DNA of 64,000 nucleotides from Intestinimonas massiliensis (ex Afouda et al. 2020) (GCF_900626285.1 NZ_LR131148.1:396891-460890), one strand, 5' to 3'; shown: positions 9,383 through 19,281, counted from the stretch's first letter. Made by a program: numbers and translations. The notes: generated from the sequence alone by a model not told the origin.

Positions 9383-11865
9383 ACGGATTCCTCCTTTGTA
9401 ACGGCTGGGGCGGGCTGGAACCGGAGGTTCAGCTCTCCCTCCTCACAGCAGACCAGGGCGGTGTCGCCCGCCTTGAGCCGGCCGCTGAGCAGCCCTTCGG
9501 CGGCGGGGTCCTCCACCCGGGTGCGGATGGTGCGGCGGAGGGGACGGGCGCCGTAGCTGGGGTCAAAGCCCTCTTTGGCCAGCAGGTCCAGGGCCTCGTC
9601 CGTCCAGGACAGGGTGACCCCCAGGGCCTCCAGCCGCATGCCCACCTGCTCCAGCATCCGCCGGGCGATGGCCCGGATCTCGGTGCGGCCCAGCTGGGTA
9701 AAGACGATGGTCTCGTCCAGCCGGTTGAGAAATTCCGGCCGGAACACTTTTTTCAGATCTTCGGTCACCAGGGTTTTCAGCTCCTCCGGCGAGCGGGTCC
9801 GGCCGTCGGTGTGGTCGGCGGCGGAGAAGCCCAGCCGCCCGCCTTTGGCGGTGATGCGCTGGGCCCCCACGTTGGAGGTGAGTACCACAATGGCATTTTT
9901 GAAGTCGGCCTTCCGGCCCTGGGAATCGGTGACCACCCCGTCCTCCATCATCTGGAGCAGAATGCCCCAGATGTCCGGGTGGGCCTTTTCGATCTCGTCA
10001 AAGAGCACCACGCAGTAGGGCCTCCGGCGGACCTTCTCGGTGAGCTGGCCGCCCTCCTCGTATCCCACGTAGCCCGGCGGGGAGCCGATGAGCCGGGAGA
10101 CGGCGTGCTTTTCCATATACTCCGACATGTCGAAGCGGAGCAGGGCCTCCTCGCTGCCGAACATGGCCTGGGCCAGGGCCTTGCACAGCTCGGTCTTGCC
10201 CACGCCGGTGGGACCCAGGAAGAGAAAACAGCCGGTGGGACGGCCGGGCTCCTTCAGGCCCACCCGGCCCCGGCGCACCGCCTTGGCCACCGCCTTGACC
10301 GCGTCCTCCTGGCCCACCACCCTCCGGTGGAGGTCCTCCTCCAGCTGGAGCAGCCGGTCGCTCTCCGCCTGGGTCAGAGTGGTGACGGGGACGCCGGTCC
10401 ACCCGGCCACCACTTCGGCGATGTCCTCCGCCGTCACCGAGCCGGTGTTCTGCCCAGACTGCCACCGGGCCTTCTGCTGCTCCAGCTCCCGGTGAAAGTC
10501 CTCCTCCGCGTCCCGGAGCATGGCGGCCTTTTCAAAGTCCTGGTCTCGGATGGCCTCCTCCTTTTCCCGCCGGGTGCGGGCGGTGCGCTCCTCCAGGGCC
10601 TGGAGGTCGGGGGGCGCGGCCAGCCGCTGGATGCGCACCCGGGAGGCGGCCTCATCCATCAGGTCGATGGCCTTGTCGGGCAGCCGCCGGTCCCCGATAT
10701 AGCGCACCGACAGGGCGATGGCGGCGTCAATGGCCTGGTCGGTGATGGTCAGCTTGTGGTGGGCCTCATACCGGTCCCGCAGGCCCAGCAGAATAGCCCG
10801 GGCGGTGTCGGTGTCCGGCTCGTTTACCACCACCGGCTGGAACCGCCGCTCCAGGGCGGCGTCCTTTTCGATATACTTCCGATACTCATCGGTGGTGGTG
10901 GCGCCTATGACCTGGAGCTCCCCCCGGCCAAGGGCGGGCTTGATGATATTGGCGGCGTCGATGGCCCCCTCCGCCGAGCCCGCCCCCACGATGGTGTGGA
11001 GCTCATCGATGAAGAGAATGATGTTTCCCGCCCGGCGGACCTCCGCCAGGATGTTCTTCACCCGCTCTTCGAACTCACCCCGGTACTTGGTGCCCGCGAT
11101 CATGGAGGACAGGTCCAGGGAGAGCAGCCGCTTGCTCTGGAGGTCGTCGGGCACCTGCCCGGTGGCGATTCGCCAGGCCAGCCCCTCAGCCACGGCCGTC
11201 TTGCCCACGCCGGGCTCCCCGATGAGGGCGGGATTGTTCTTTTGGCGCCGGGCCAGGATCTGGATGGCGCGTCCGATCTCCCGGTCCCGCCCGATCACCG
11301 GATCCAGTACCCCGCCGGCGGCCAGCCGGGTCAGGTCCCGGCAGAACTGGTCCAGCAGCTTGGTGTCCCCGCCGTACTCCCGCTCCCTGGGCCGTCCGTT
11401 CGCCCGGAAGGGGGAAGAGGAGGAGGGGTCGCCCCCCATGGCGGCGGTGACGTCAGCCCTCAGCCGCCGGGGCTCCGCCCCCACGTTGGCCAGTACCCGC
11501 ACCGCCACCCCGTCTCCCTCCCGTAGGATACCCAGCAGCAGGTGCTCGGTGCCCACGAACTGGTGGCCCAGCCGGGCGGCCTCGGTGAGGGAGAGCTCAA
11601 TGATCTTCTTGCACCGGGGGGTGAGCCCCTGGGAGGGGGCGGTGCCCCCGTCCCCGGTACCCACCAGGGCGGCGATGGCGGATTTCAGGGTTTCCGGGTC
11701 CAGACCCGCGGCGATCAGCACTTTGGCCGCCACGCCGCTGCCCTCCCGTGCCAGACCCAGCAGCAGGTGCTCGCTGCCCACATAGCCGTGTCCCAGCTCC
11801 GCCGAGCACTGCTGGGCCAGCTTCAGGGCGGTCTGGGCCCGCTGGGTGAACCGGGTTTCATTCAT
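9379..11865 (-). CDS. clpC: Clp protease ATP-binding subunit ClpC
   Basis: 828 residues from ATG 11865. Order: two Clp N-domain repeats (1-140), AAA+ module 1 with Walker A GEPGVGKTA (217-225), a middle region with a UVR-like segment (about 430-470), and AAA+ module 2 with Walker A GPTGVGKTE (551-559). It unfolds substrates for ClpP. A longer GTG start at 11940 is possible, but this ATG overlaps the end of a small upstream frame (stop at 11858) that has its own AGGAGG. ctsR, mcsA and mcsB, the usual neighbours, are absent here. Confidence 0.93.
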   Translation of the reverse strand: MNETRFTQRAQTALKLAQQCSAELGHGYVGSEHLLLGLAREGSGVAAKVLIAAGLDPETLKSAIAALVGTGDGGTAPSQGLTPRCKKIIELSLTEAARLGHQFVGTEHLLLGILREGDGVAVRVLANVGAEPRRLRADVTAAMGGDPSSSSPFRANGRPREREYGGDTKLLDQFCRDLTRLAAGGVLDPVIGRDREIGRAIQILARRQKNNPALIGEPGVGKTAVAEGLAWRIATGQVPDDLQSKRLLSLDLSSMIAGTKYRGEFEERVKNILAEVRRAGNIILFIDELHTIVGAGSAEGAIDAANIIKPALGRGELQVIGATTTDEYRKYIEKDAALERRFQPVVVNEPDTDTARAILLGLRDRYEAHHKLTITDQAIDAAIALSVRYIGDRRLPDKAIDLMDEAASRVRIQRLAAPPDLQALEERTARTRREKEEAIRDQDFEKAAMLRDAEEDFHRELEQQKARWQSGQNTGSVTAEDIAEVVAGWTGVPVTTLTQAESDRLLQLEEDLHRRVVGQEDAVKAVAKAVRRGRVGLKEPGRPTGCFLFLGPTGVGKTELCKALAQAMFGSEEALLRFDMSEYMEKHAVSRLIGSPPGYVGYEEGGQLTEKVRRRPYCVVLFDEIEKAHPDIWGILLQMMEDGVVTDSQGRKADFKNAIVVLTSNVGAQRITAKGGRLGFSAADHTDGRTRSPEELKTLVTEDLKKVFRPEFLNRLDETIVFTQLGRTEIRAIARRMLEQVGMRLEALGVTLSWTDEALDLLAKEGFDPSYGARPLRRTIRTRVEDPAAEGLLSGRLKAGDTALVCCEEGELNLRFQPAPAVTKEESV

Positions 11866-12049
11866 GGCCGGGCCCCGCCTCTTCCGGCCCCGGAACAGGA
11901 GCTTTTTCTGCCGTTTGACGGGCTTCATGCGCTGTTTCACGCCCTTTCGCTTTTGTTCTCCGGCGGTGAACGCCGCTCCGCGGCGCCCCCTCCAGTTCCG
12001 GGGTCAGGCTCCCGGCGGCCTCCATATGAAATGGGGATGGATGATCCAT
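11858..12049 (-). CDS. small frame upstream of and coupled to clpC (unknown)
   Basis: 63 residues, ATG 12049, with AAAGGAGG 11 bases upstream. The product is charged and rich in Ala, Glu, Arg and Pro, with no motif I recognise. Its TGA overlaps the clpC ATG (bases 11865-11858), the usual geometry of a translationally coupled pair. The position is where mcsA/mcsB would be expected, but no zinc finger or kinase motif is present. It could equally be a leader peptide that sets clpC translation. The 325 bases between clpC and the ferredoxin gene hold only this frame and promoter sequences. Confidence 0.4.
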   Translation of the reverse strand: MDHPSPFHMEAAGSLTPELEGAPRSGVHRRRTKAKGRETAHEARQTAEKAPVPGPEEAGPGHE

Positions 12050-12129
12050 GGATGCTTCCGCCTCCTTTGGCGTGTCTTCTAGTTTTTCCCGCCGAGAAAA
12101 AATATACCCATCGACGGCTCATTTTAGCA

Positions 12130-12157
12130 TTGCAATTTTGAAAAGTTATGATACAAT
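12130..12157 (+). promoter_or_regulatory. sigma-A promoter for the ferredoxin gene
   Basis: TTGCAA (12130-12135), 16 bases, TACAAT (12152-12157), 33 bases before the ATG, in an AT-rich gap. Confidence 0.6.
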
Positions 12158-12190
12158 AACTGTAGTTTTAGAGTTTGGAGGTGTATTCCA

Positions 12191-12361
12191 ATGGCCTATG
12201 TCATCAGCGACGCTTGCGTGAGCTGTGGTTCTTGCGAGGGCGCTTGCCCCGTGGGCGCCATCTCTCAGGGCGATAGCCAGTACGTCATCGACGCCGGTTC
12301 CTGCATCGATTGCGGCAGCTGCGCCGACACCTGCCCCACGGGTGCTATTTCCCAGGGCTAA
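12191..12361 (+). CDS. 2[4Fe-4S] ferredoxin
   Basis: 56 residues, ATG 12191 with GGAGGT upstream. Two cluster motifs are complete: CVSCGSCEGACP (from residue 9) and CIDCGSCADTCP (from residue 38), the clostridial ferredoxin pattern. It carries low-potential electrons in the cytoplasm, for example to hydrogenases, or perhaps to the dehydratase activases in this window (the latter is inference). It is followed after 16 bases by a strong hairpin. Confidence 0.96.
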   Translation: MAYVISDACVSCGSCEGACPVGAISQGDSQYVIDAGSCIDCGSCADTCPTGAISQG

Positions 12362-12377
12362 TTTGGTGCATACAGTA

Positions 12378-12415
12378 AAAAACAGCGGCACGCCGTCCGG
12401 TGTGCCGCTGTTTTT
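12378..12415 (+). terminator. terminator between ferredoxin and brnQ
   Basis: Arms 12378-12391 and 12402-12415 form a 14 bp stem with an A-run before and TTTTT after. Only 22 bases separate it from the brnQ ATG, so brnQ either relies on read-through or on a promoter I cannot see. Confidence 0.85.
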
Positions 12416-12437
12416 AACCCAATCAGGAGGTAGAGAC

Positions 12438-13730
12438 ATGCAGCTGCGGGGGAAAAACCTGATTTTGGTGGGCTTTACGCTGTTTTCCATGTTCTTTGGT
12501 GCGGGCAACCTGATCTTCCCGCCGGGCATCGCCGCTCAGGCGGGTACCGCCACCTGGCTGGCCGTAGTTGGTCTGGCGGTGAGCGCCGTGGGTCTGCCGG
12601 TGCTGGGTGTGGTGGCGGTGGCCCGCTCCGGCGGAATAGATACCCTGGGCAGCCGGGTACACCCGCTGTTCTCCCGGGCCTTTACCATTGCCGCCTATCT
12701 GGCCATCGGTCCCTGCCTGGCCATTCCCCGCACCGCCACTACCTCCTTTGAGATGGCGGTGCCCCCCTTTGCGGGGGCGGATGCTCCCATCCCGCTGTTC
12801 CGGCTGATCTACTCCCTGGTGTTCTTTGCCGCCGCCCTGGTCATTGCCCTGCGTCCGGAGAAGCTGACCGACCGGCTGGGCAAGGTCCTGTGTCCCATTC
12901 TGGTGGCTCTCATCATCATCACTTTCGTGGGCTGCCTGGCCAACCCCCTGGAGGGATACGGACCGGCTATGGGGAACTATGTGACCCACCCGGTGATCCA
13001 GGGCTTCCTGGAGGGGTACCAGACCATGGACACCATTGCCGCCCTGGCCTTCGGCATCATCATCTCCGTCAACATCCGGGCCAGAGGGGTGGAGGAGGAG
13101 CGCGCCGTGGTCCGGGGCACCGTCCGCTCCGGCGTCATTGCCGGGATAATGCTCCTCATCATCTACTGCATGCTGGCCCATATCGGCGCTCTGTCCGCCG
13201 GGGCCATGCCCGATCCCACCGACGGGGCCCAGGCCCTGACCAACGTAGTGGGCCTGCTCTTCGGCACCTGGGGCAACGTGCTGCTGGCCGGTATCTTCAT
13301 CATCGCCTGCTTCAACGTGTGCGTGGGTCTCATCAGCTCCTGCGGCGAGTACTTTTACTCCATCTGCCCCAAGCTGAGTTATAAGGGCTGGGCGGTGCTC
13401 TTCGCGGTAGTGAGCATGGTGATCTCCAACGCGGGCCTGGCCCAGATCATCTCGGTGTCCGCGCCGGTTCTGGGCATCCTGTACCCCATGGCCATTGTGC
13501 TCATCGCCCTGTCCTTCTTCCACCGCTGGCTGGAGGGAAAGCGGTGGGTCTATCCCCTGGGCGTGCTGTTCGCCGGCGCCTTCAGCGTGCTGGACGCCCT
13601 GAAGGGCCTGATTCCCGGCCTGAAGGATGTGCTGGCGGCCATGCCCCTGGCCTCCATCGGGCTGGGCTGGGTACTGCCTGCCGCGGTGGGTATCGTGCTG
13701 GGCCTGATCCTGCCCTCCAAGCAGAAATAA
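12438..13730 (+). CDS. brnQ: branched-chain amino acid carrier BrnQ
   Basis: 430 residues from ATG 12438 with AGGAGG 7 bases upstream. About twelve membrane segments and the LIVCS family opening (FTLFSMFFGAGNLIFPP) are visible, with the conserved PRTATTSFEMAVPPF. It imports Leu, Ile and Val with a cation across the cytoplasmic membrane. No dedicated promoter is visible: the ferredoxin terminator ends just before its ribosome site. Confidence 0.94.
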   Translation: MQLRGKNLILVGFTLFSMFFGAGNLIFPPGIAAQAGTATWLAVVGLAVSAVGLPVLGVVAVARSGGIDTLGSRVHPLFSRAFTIAAYLAIGPCLAIPRTATTSFEMAVPPFAGADAPIPLFRLIYSLVFFAAALVIALRPEKLTDRLGKVLCPILVALIIITFVGCLANPLEGYGPAMGNYVTHPVIQGFLEGYQTMDTIAALAFGIIISVNIRARGVEEERAVVRGTVRSGVIAGIMLLIIYCMLAHIGALSAGAMPDPTDGAQALTNVVGLLFGTWGNVLLAGIFIIACFNVCVGLISSCGEYFYSICPKLSYKGWAVLFAVVSMVISNAGLAQIISVSAPVLGILYPMAIVLIALSFFHRWLEGKRWVYPLGVLFAGAFSVLDALKGLIPGLKDVLAAMPLASIGLGWVLPAAVGIVLGLILPSKQK

Positions 13731-13733
13731 AGG

Positions 13734-13766
13734 AAGAGCGTCCGCAGTCCGCGGACGCTCTTTTTT
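13734..13766. terminator. bidirectional terminator between brnQ and spoVAE
   Basis: Arms 13734-13745 and 13751-13762 pair over 12 bp around AGTCC, with T6 on the plus side. The convergent spoVAE stop begins at 13768, so the T-run also abuts its 3' end. Confidence 0.85.
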
Positions 13767-14137
13767 CATGACTTGGACTTGGGCTTGAACAGCAGAGCCA
13801 CCACCAGGCCGAAGAATACCGCGGCGGTGATGCCCCCTGCGGCGGCTGTGACGCCGCCGGTGAGGGCCCCCAGCACGCCATGCTCCGCCACCGCCTTGGC
13901 CACGCCCTTGGACAGCAGCCAGCCGAAGCCGGTGAGGGGCACGGTGGCCCCGGCCCCGCCGAACTGGGCGATATATTTGTAAATGCCCAGCCCGCCCAGA
14001 ATGACGCCCGCCACCACATAGGTCACCAGGATGCGGGCGGGGGTCAGCTTGGTCCTGTCAATGAGCACCTGACCGATGAGGCACAGCACGCCGCCGCATA
14101 GAAACGCCCTGCCGTATTCCCAAAACACTTCCATCAT
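13766..14137 (-). CDS. spoVAE: stage V sporulation protein AE
   Basis: 123 residues, three to four membrane segments. The family pattern LCLIGQVLIDRTKLTPARILVTYVV at the start and GAGATVPLTGFGWLLSKGV in the middle is distinctive. SpoVA proteins form the channel that moves dipicolinic acid into the forespore and out at germination. Its start (ATG 14137, or the adjacent ATG 14134) overlaps the spoVAD stop as ATGA, so the pair is coupled. spoVAC, normally first in the set, is not present here. Confidence 0.93.
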   Translation of the reverse strand: MMEVFWEYGRAFLCGGVLCLIGQVLIDRTKLTPARILVTYVVAGVILGGLGIYKYIAQFGGAGATVPLTGFGWLLSKGVAKAVAEHGVLGALTGGVTAAAGGITAAVFFGLVVALLFKPKSKS

Positions 14138-15156
14138 GATTCCTGCCTTTCCTGTTCGATGGCCACCGCATGGCACACCGAGGGGATGCTCTCCCCCTGC
14201 TGGGTGGAGGTGGGGGAGAGAAGGGCTCCGGTGCCGCAGAAGAGGATGCGTTTCCACCGGCCTTCCGTCATGCCGTTGAGGAGGAGCCCGCACAGCACCG
14301 CCCCCGAGCAGCCGCAGCCGGAGCCGCCGCAGTGGACGTCCTGCCCCTCCAGGTCGTAGATCAGGGTGCCGCAGTCGGCCAGATGGGGGAGCTGGAGCCC
14401 CTCCATCTGTAAGAGCTGGGCCAGCAGCTCGTGGCCCAGCTGCCCCAGGTCGCCGGTGATCACCAGGTCGTAGTCCGAGGGTTTTCGGCCGGTGTCCCGG
14501 AAGTGGGCCAGGATGGTGTCGGCGGCGGCGGGGGCCATGGCGGCCCCCATGTTGTTGGCGTCCTTGATGCCCTTGTCCACGATCTTGCCGGTGGTGACGT
14601 GGGTGACCTTCGGACCCTGGCCCTCCCGGCCCAGGATGACGCATCCGGAGCCGGTGACCGTCCACTGGGCGGTGGGGGTGCGCTGGCTGCCGTACTCCAG
14701 GGGGGTGCGGTACTGCCGCTCCGCCGAGCAGAAGTGGGAGGAGGTCATGGCCGCCGCGTGCTCCCCGAACCCGCCGTCCAGCAGCAGCGCGGCCAGGGAC
14801 AGGCTCTCCGCCATGGTGGAGCAGGCACCGTACAGCCCCAGGAAGGGCACCTCCTGGTCCCGGGCGGCGAAAGCGGAGCCGATGCACTGGTTGAGCAGAT
14901 CGCCCGCCAGCAGATAGTCCAGAGCGCCGGGGGCCAGGTTGGCCTTTTTCAGGGCGGTGGAGAGGGCCAGCTTCTGCATGGCGCTCTCCGCCTTTTCCCA
15001 GCTCTTTTCTCCAAAGGTGTCGTCCTGGTTCACCATATCAAAGGTGGCGGCCAGAGGCCCCTCTCCCTCTTTTTTCCCCACCACGCTGGCCCAGGAGAGC
15101 AGGCAGGGCCGGGAGGGAAGTACGGCGGTCTGGCCGCCGGGCTGCTTTTTGTTCAT
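14134..15156 (-). CDS. spoVAD: stage V sporulation protein AD
   Basis: 340 residues from ATG 15156, preceded by a GGGATGAGG site. It has the thiolase-like fold of SpoVAD, with LYGACSTMAESL around the former active-site Cys and SSHFCSAERQYRTPLEYGSQRTP, a signature of the family. SpoVAD binds dipicolinic acid on the inner membrane of the spore. Upstream lies a sigma-G-like promoter. The gene starts the operon here; the expected spoVAC is missing. Confidence 0.95.
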   Translation of the reverse strand: MNKKQPGGQTAVLPSRPCLLSWASVVGKKEGEGPLAATFDMVNQDDTFGEKSWEKAESAMQKLALSTALKKANLAPGALDYLLAGDLLNQCIGSAFAARDQEVPFLGLYGACSTMAESLSLAALLLDGGFGEHAAAMTSSHFCSAERQYRTPLEYGSQRTPTAQWTVTGSGCVILGREGQGPKVTHVTTGKIVDKGIKDANNMGAAMAPAAADTILAHFRDTGRKPSDYDLVITGDLGQLGHELLAQLLQMEGLQLPHLADCGTLIYDLEGQDVHCGGSGCGCSGAVLCGLLLNGMTEGRWKRILFCGTGALLSPTSTQQGESIPSVCHAVAIEQERQES

Positions 15157-15185
15157 AGCCTCATCCCTTTTTTCTTGTGTGGTGC

Positions 15186-15216
15186 TATTTTGAACGAAAA
15201 GGCGAAAAAATATGAG
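15186..15216 (-). promoter_or_regulatory. sigma-G-like promoter for spoVAD-spoVAE
   Basis: On the minus strand TCATA (-35; family G[A/C]ATA) and CAAAATA (-10; family CATnnTA) stand 18 bases apart, 30 bases before the spoVAD ATG. SpoVA operons are sigma-G-dependent in Bacillus. The match is good but not perfect. Confidence 0.45.
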
Positions 15217-15239
15217 GGCGGATTTTACGGGGCGGGCGC

Positions 15240-15268
15240 TGGTCAAGAAAGGTGCTTTGCGGTATAAT
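15240..15268 (+). promoter_or_regulatory. promoter for the cysteine-rich protein / thioesterase pair
   Basis: Perfect TATAAT (15263-15268) with a weaker TGGTCA 17 bases upstream, 39 bases before the ATG at 15308. Confidence 0.5.
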
Positions 15269-15307
15269 AAACAAAATGTCATTTTTCTTGAGAAAAGGAG
15301 GCATACC

Positions 15308-15925
15308 ATGGCCGAGGAAGCCAAACGCACGCTGGCCTATTTCTGTCCCGCCTGCCGCCAGATCGTGGCGGCGGAGCGCACGATCTTCCAGCTGGCCGCG
15401 TCAACCAATACCCTGCCCTGTCCCTGCGGCAAGTCCAGCCTGCGGGTGGAGCTGATGGGGGACCGGGTAAAGCTGACGGTGCCCTGCCTGTTCTGCGGCA
15501 AGGACCACTCGGTGATCTGCTCTTCCCACGCCTTTCTCCACCAGCGGCTGCTGGCCTTCTCCTGCGCCCAGTCCGGCCTGGACTGCTGCTACGTGGGGGA
15601 GGAGGGAGCGGTGTTCGCCGCCCTCAAGCGCCTGGAGGAGGCGGTGGACAAGCTGGACCCCAACGGCGGGGAAAAGGGCAGCTTTCTGGATGAGTTCATC
15701 ATGCACGAGGTGCTCTCCGAGCTGAAGGAGATCGCCCAGCGGGACGGCATCTCCTGCACCTGCGGCTCCCACCGCTGGAAGCTCCAGGTGAATTACAGCT
15801 CCATTGACCTGTTCTGCGCCGACTGTGGAGGCGCCATGCGTATCCCGGCCGCCACCTCCAGCGATATCGACGACATCTGCTGCAAGACCAAGCTGCTGAT
15901 CCACGGCAGCAAGGGGGAGGGGTAA
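15308..15925 (+). CDS. cysteine-rich zinc-ribbon-like protein (CpXC-type)
   Basis: 205 residues, ATG 15308 with AAAAGGAG upstream. Cysteine pairs CPAC, CPCG, CLFC, CTCG and CADC suggest two or three zinc ribbons. The N-terminal 110 residues resemble CpXC-domain proteins; a helical linker (about 110-150) joins a C-terminal ribbon. No enzyme motif is visible, and I do not assign a function. The acyl-ACP thioesterase follows within 2 bases, so the two are co-transcribed. Confidence 0.7.
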   Translation: MAEEAKRTLAYFCPACRQIVAAERTIFQLAASTNTLPCPCGKSSLRVELMGDRVKLTVPCLFCGKDHSVICSSHAFLHQRLLAFSCAQSGLDCCYVGEEGAVFAALKRLEEAVDKLDPNGGEKGSFLDEFIMHEVLSELKEIAQRDGISCTCGSHRWKLQVNYSSIDLFCADCGGAMRIPAATSSDIDDICCKTKLLIHGSKGEG

Positions 15926-15927
15926 GG

Positions 15928-16686
15928 GTGTTTTACGAGGGAGAATATCTGGTGGATTCCCGGGATGTGGACCAGTGGTACAACTGCCGCCCCTCCGGCC
16001 TGCTGGGGATCCTGCAGGAGGCGGCGGTGTCCGCAGCCTGCGCCCTCCACGCCTCCCGGGAGGAGATGCTGAACAAGTACAACCTGTTCTGGATGATGGC
16101 CCGGCTGTGGTACCGGCTGGACCGGCCCCTGAAATGGGGGGAGCGGGTCACGGTGCGTACCTGGCACCGGGGCGGCAAGGGCGTTTCCACCTACCGGGAC
16201 TTCGATCTGCTGGTAAACGGCAAACCGGTGGGGGAGGCGGTCTCCCTCTGGGTGGTGGCTGACGAGCAGACCCACCGCCTGGGCCGTATGAGCGGCATTG
16301 AGGAGTTCCAGGGCACCGACGGCGGGGAACTGTGCAAGAAAAAAATGCTGTCCCACCTGCGGATGCCCGGAAACATGGCGCTGGCTGACCGGCGGGCCAT
16401 GCACTACAGCGATACCGACGTCAACGGCCATGTAAACAACGTGCGCTATGCCGACTTCATCTGCGACGCGCTCCATATGGAGCGGCTGGGGCCGGAGCGG
16501 TTTGTTTCCTCACTCCAGGTGGGCTACCTGGCGGAATGCCAGGCGGGGGAGACCCTGGAACTCTACACCGGGGAGCAGGACGGCCTGTGGTATGTCCACG
16601 GGACGGACTCCGGCGGAAAGAGCCGTTTTGACGGGGCCGTGACGCTGGCCCAGATTCCTCTTGACGGAACGGCCGCCATCAAGTAA
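15928..16686 (+). CDS. acyl-ACP thioesterase
   Basis: 252 residues from GTG 15928, close behind a GGGAGGGG site. It has a double hot-dog layout: N-terminal [21 protein letters not shown] with the GKG-STYRDF region, and C-terminal [20 protein letters not shown], which holds the conserved Asn/His pair of FatA-type thioesterases. It releases fatty acids from acyl carrier protein. The stop codon forms part of the -10 box of guaB. Confidence 0.92.
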   Translation: MFYEGEYLVDSRDVDQWYNCRPSGLLGILQEAAVSAACALHASREEMLNKYNLFWMMARLWYRLDRPLKWGERVTVRTWHRGGKGVSTYRDFDLLVNGKPVGEAVSLWVVADEQTHRLGRMSGIEEFQGTDGGELCKKKMLSHLRMPGNMALADRRAMHYSDTDVNGHVNNVRYADFICDALHMERLGPERFVSSLQVGYLAECQAGETLELYTGEQDGLWYVHGTDSGGKSRFDGAVTLAQIPLDGTAAIK

Positions 16687-16689
16687 AAT
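16661..16689 (+). promoter_or_regulatory. guaB: guaB promoter overlapping the thioesterase stop
   Basis: TTGACG (16661-16666), 17 bases, TAAAAT (16684-16689). The -10 box contains the TAA stop of the preceding gene. Confidence 0.65.
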
Positions 16690-16695
16690 AGATAA

Positions 16696-18204
<1,509 letters not shown>

Positions 18205-18211
18205 GCAATGC

Positions 18212-18247
18212 AAAGGCCGCCGTCCACAGGACGGCGGCCTTTTTTTA
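18212..18247. terminator. bidirectional terminator guaB / S1-domain gene
   Basis: A 14 bp stem (18212-18225 with 18229-18242) around ACA, followed by a T-run. The convergent S1-domain gene ends inside the T-run (stop 18245-18247). Confidence 0.9.
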
Positions 18248-19180
18248 ATCGGAAAAGATGGATTCCATCCCTATTTTGCAGCATCCAGGCGGCGCGTATT
18301 TCCACTTTTCAATGCGGCCCTGGGTGAGGAAGTAGTGCAGGGGTTCCGGTTCGGCGGCGGGGGGCAGGGCGTCGATGACCAGCAGCTTGATCTTCATCCG
18401 CTCAGGCAGGATGGCCTTGATGTACACCGAGACCCGGCCTCCCTCCCGGAGCAGGGGGCTGTGCTCCGCCAGGCCGGACAGGTTGGGGGTGAGCTCCACG
18501 AAGGCGCCGTACTCCTTCATCCCCCGGACGATGCCCGGTACCGTCATACCCGCGTGGAACCGGGCGGCGTTCTCCTGCCAGGTGCCCAGCAGCTCCTTGT
18601 GGGTCAGGTAGATCCGCCTGCGGACCGGGTCCAGGTCCTGTACCACCGCCAGGATATCGTCTCCTACGGAAAAACGGGCCTGGGGGTGGGGAATGCGGGC
18701 CACTGAGATATTTTCGATGCCGATGAGGGAGACCACTCCGCAGCCGATGTCCACAAAGGCCCCGAAGGGCTCCAGATGGGTGACGGCGGCCGGGATGATC
18801 TGGCCGGGCCGCCACTGTTCCAGCATGTGGTCCAGGGCCATCTGCTGGGCCCGGCGGCGGGAGAGCAGAGGGACCAGCTGACCATCCCGCTCCTCCAGCG
18901 CCTCCACGGTAAAGCACACCGGCTTTCCAACCCGGGAGAGGATGGCGATGTCCCGGGTCTCTCCCTCGGCAATGCCCAGAGCGGCCTCCTCCCGGGGGAT
19001 CCGGCCGGTGTAGGGTCCCAGCGCCACGGCCAGATCATGGCTGGCGTCGCAGGAGAGAGCGGTACCCTCCAGAATGGCGTTCTCCTCCATGGCCCGGCGC
19101 AGAGTGTCGGGAGAGGCGCAGGCCCCCTGATTTTCCGGTGTGTGCAGCAGCCGCCCTTCGGGCGGAAAACGGCTCGTCAA
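18245..19180 (-). CDS. S1 RNA-binding domain protein
   Basis: 311 residues. I take TTG 19180 as start because AAAGGA lies 9 bases before it; TTG 19189 is an alternative. Two S1 beta-barrels are recognisable at about residues 120-185 (IIPAAVTHLEPFGAFVDIGCG) and 205-270 (TVPGIVRGMKEYGAFVEL). The N-terminal 110 residues are not assigned. It is shorter than ribosomal S1 (four or more domains), so a role in translation or RNA metabolism is likely but not defined. Confidence 0.8.
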   Translation of the reverse strand: MTSRFPPEGRLLHTPENQGACASPDTLRRAMEENAILEGTALSCDASHDLAVALGPYTGRIPREEAALGIAEGETRDIAILSRVGKPVCFTVEALEERDGQLVPLLSRRRAQQMALDHMLEQWRPGQIIPAAVTHLEPFGAFVDIGCGVVSLIGIENISVARIPHPQARFSVGDDILAVVQDLDPVRRRIYLTHKELLGTWQENAARFHAGMTVPGIVRGMKEYGAFVELTPNLSGLAEHSPLLREGGRVSVYIKAILPERMKIKLLVIDALPPAAEPEPLHYFLTQGRIEKWKYAPPGCCKIGMESIFSD

Positions 19181-19252
19181 TATGACCAATCCTTTCTGTG
19201 TTCCGGACGCTTTTTTCTCGATGGGTCAGTATATGCGCCGGGCAACCTTGAA

Positions 19253-19281
19253 TTGACAGGGAGAAGCGGGGAAATTATAAT
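19253..19281 (+). promoter_or_regulatory. consensus sigma-A promoter for DUF951-hisC
   Basis: TTGACA (19253-19258), 17 bases, TATAAT (19276-19281): a perfect consensus promoter 42 bases before the DUF951 ATG. Confidence 0.8.

Noticed and set aside
12146..12529. Minus-strand frame covering the ferredoxin gene
   Set aside because: The plus strand has a promoter, ribosome site, two complete Cys cluster motifs and a terminator, so the minus frame is a shadow.
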